Assembly (NCBI GenBank): GCA_026874595.1
Contig: CM049308.1
Span: 19,941,867 to 20,005,866 of the forward strand
Reading direction: 5' to 3'
Origin: Sipunculus nudus
Lineage: Eukaryota; Annelida; Sipuncula; Golfingiida; Sipunculidae
Length of the DNA: 64,000 nucleotides
The stretch's first letter is position 1. The number at the start of each line of letters is the position of its first letter. Of the stretch, positions 62,561 through 64,000 are shown piece after piece. Both the position numbers and the translations under genes were made by a program. The notes below the pieces were generated by a model, which made no database searches, was not told the DNA's origin, and saw nothing but the letters and a program-made list of their open reading frames with translations.

Positions 62561-64000
62561 CCTGGTAGTTACTCACTAACAGAACTTGATTTAGAAAATA
62601 TCCTGTTTGTACCTGGTAATTACTCACTAACATGAACATGATTTAGAACATATCATGTTTGTACCTGGTAATTACTCACTAACAAGAACATGATTTAGAA
62701 ATTATCCTGTTTGTACCTGGTAATTACTCACTAACATGAACATGATTTAGAACAAATCCTGTTCGTACCTTGTAATTACTCTCTAACATGAACATGATTT
62801 AGAACAAATCCTGTTTGTACCTGGTAGTTACTCACTTATAAGAACATGATTTAGAAATTATCCGGTTTGTACCTGGTAGTTACTCACTAACAAGAACATG
62901 ATTTAGAAAATATCCTGTTTGTACCTGGTAATTACTCACTAACATGAACATGATTTAGAACATATCATGTTTGTACCTGGTAATTACTCACTAACAGAAC
63001 TTGATTTAGAAAATATCCTGTTTGTACCTGGTAATTACTCACTAACATGAACATGATTTAGAACATATCATGATTGTACCTGGTAATTACTCACTAACAA
63101 GAACATGATTTAGAAATTATCCTGTTTGTACCTGGTAATTACTCTCTAACATGAACATGATTTAGAACAAATCCTGTTTGTACCTGGTAGTTACTCACTT
63201 ATAAGAACATGATTTAGAAAGTATCCGGTTTGTACCTGGTAGTTACTCACTAACAAGAACATGATTTAGAAAATATCCTGTTTGTACCTGGTAATTACTC
63301 ACTAACATGAACATGATTTAGAACATATCATGTTTGTACCTGGTAATTACTCACTAACAAGAACATGATTTAGAAATTATCCTGTTTGTACCTGGTAATT
63401 ACTCACTAACATGAACATGATTTAGAACAAATCCTGTTTGTACCTGGTAGTTACTCACTAACAGAACTTGATTTAGAAAATATCCTGTTTGTACCTGGTA
63501 ATTACTCACTAACATGAACATGATTTAGAACATATCATGTTTGTACCTGGTAATTACTCACTAACAAGAACATGATTTAGAAATTATCCTGTTTGTACCT
63601 GGTAATTACTCACTAACATGAACATGATTTAGAACAAATCCTGTTTGTACCTGGTAGTTACTCACTAACAGAACTTGATTTAGAAAATATCCTGTTTGTA
63701 CCTGGTAATTACTCACTAACATGAACATGATTTAGAACAAATCCTGTTTGTACCTGGTAGTTACTCACTTATAAGAACATGATTTAGAAATTATCCGGTT
63801 TGTACCTGGTAGTTACTCACTAACAAGAACATGATTTGGAACATATCATGTTTGTACCTGGTAGTTACTCACTAACATGAACATGATTTAGAACAAATCC
63901 TGTTTGTACCTGGTAATTACTCACTAACATGAACATGATTTAGAACAAATCCTGTTTGTACCTGGTAATTACTCACTAACATGAACATGATTTAGAACAA

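Larger units (their letters stand above)
51022..64000. repeat. 52-bp satellite array (~250 monomers), with higher-order repeats and an ALKBH6-exon-like monomer
   Basis: Unit AACATGATTTAGAACAAATC then CTGTTTGTACCTGGTAATTA then CTCACTAACATG, 48-52 bp, continuing past the window end. Variants: ACATATCATG for ACAAATCCTG; AACTTGATTTAGAAAATATC; GAATATATCCTGTTCGTACC; GTAATACTCAC (one base short). The minus strand reads NHVLVSE*LPG in each canonical unit. No long open frames. Each unit holds a dyad AACATGAT...ATCATGTT, perfect for 10-bp arms in the AAATCATG variant. Confidence 0.97.

Noticed and set aside
51022-64000. CRISPR-like regularly spaced repeats
   Set aside because: Eukaryotic context; the whole unit is repeated, with no unique spacers and no cas genes.

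Overview
The window is eukaryotic nuclear DNA: AT-rich, with short GT/AG-bounded coding exons separated by long repeat-filled introns. The encoded proteins (V-ATPase subunit D, ALKBH6, a CUB/PAN membrane protein) are animal proteins. Repeat load, long poly-G/C and (TA)n tracts, palindrome-headed dispersed repeats and many small TIR elements suggest a marine invertebrate, most likely a bivalve mollusc. That placement is inference; nothing here names the species.

Layout. 1-9.9 kb: 3' five exons (+) of a single-pass membrane protein (CUB domain, PAN/apple-like domain, Thr-rich stalk, transmembrane helix). Its introns hold a 39-bp minisatellite and a 2-kb palindrome-headed repeat. 10-21 kb: gene-poor, with a non-autonomous hAT-type element with an exact 8-bp target-site duplication, a decayed integrase-type transposon (KRBA2/Ginger-like), a 40-bp minisatellite grown from that transposon's own coding sequence, and poly-G tracts. 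21.5-40.3 kb: complete ATP6V1D on + (7 coding exons, 249 aa), whose introns carry a 1.9-kb hAT-like element, a 94-bp foldback element, a three-level nest of repeats and a ~338-bp tandem array. 40.3-46.7 kb: convergent intergenic region with short tandem repeats and a 1.4-kb TA-flanked TIR element. 46.7-47.8 kb: last two coding exons of ALKBH6 on -. 47.8-51.0 kb: another palindrome-headed repeat and a MITE. 51.0-64.0 kb: an uninterrupted satellite of ~250 monomers of ~52 bp with multi-kilobase higher-order repeats, running off the window.

Most notable observation: read on the ALKBH6 strand, the satellite monomer spells NHVLVSE*LPG, nearly the conserved ALKBH6 segment (NHVLVNxYLPG) that should lie directly upstream of the PHEDGPL exon. 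The array sits exactly where that exon is missing. I infer that the satellite arose by amplification of an ALKBH6 exon end and is now intronic in the gene. Two smaller cases of tandem repeats seeded by coding or splice-junction sequence occur in the same window (ATP6V1D exon 5 acceptor; transposon ORF at 15.2 kb).

ATP6V1D acts in the V-ATPase rotor, ALKBH6 is an Fe(II)/2-oxoglutarate dioxygenase, and the CUB/PAN protein is presumably a surface receptor or adhesion molecule. They are not functionally linked; this is an ordinary animal gene neighbourhood with unusually active tandem-repeat formation.
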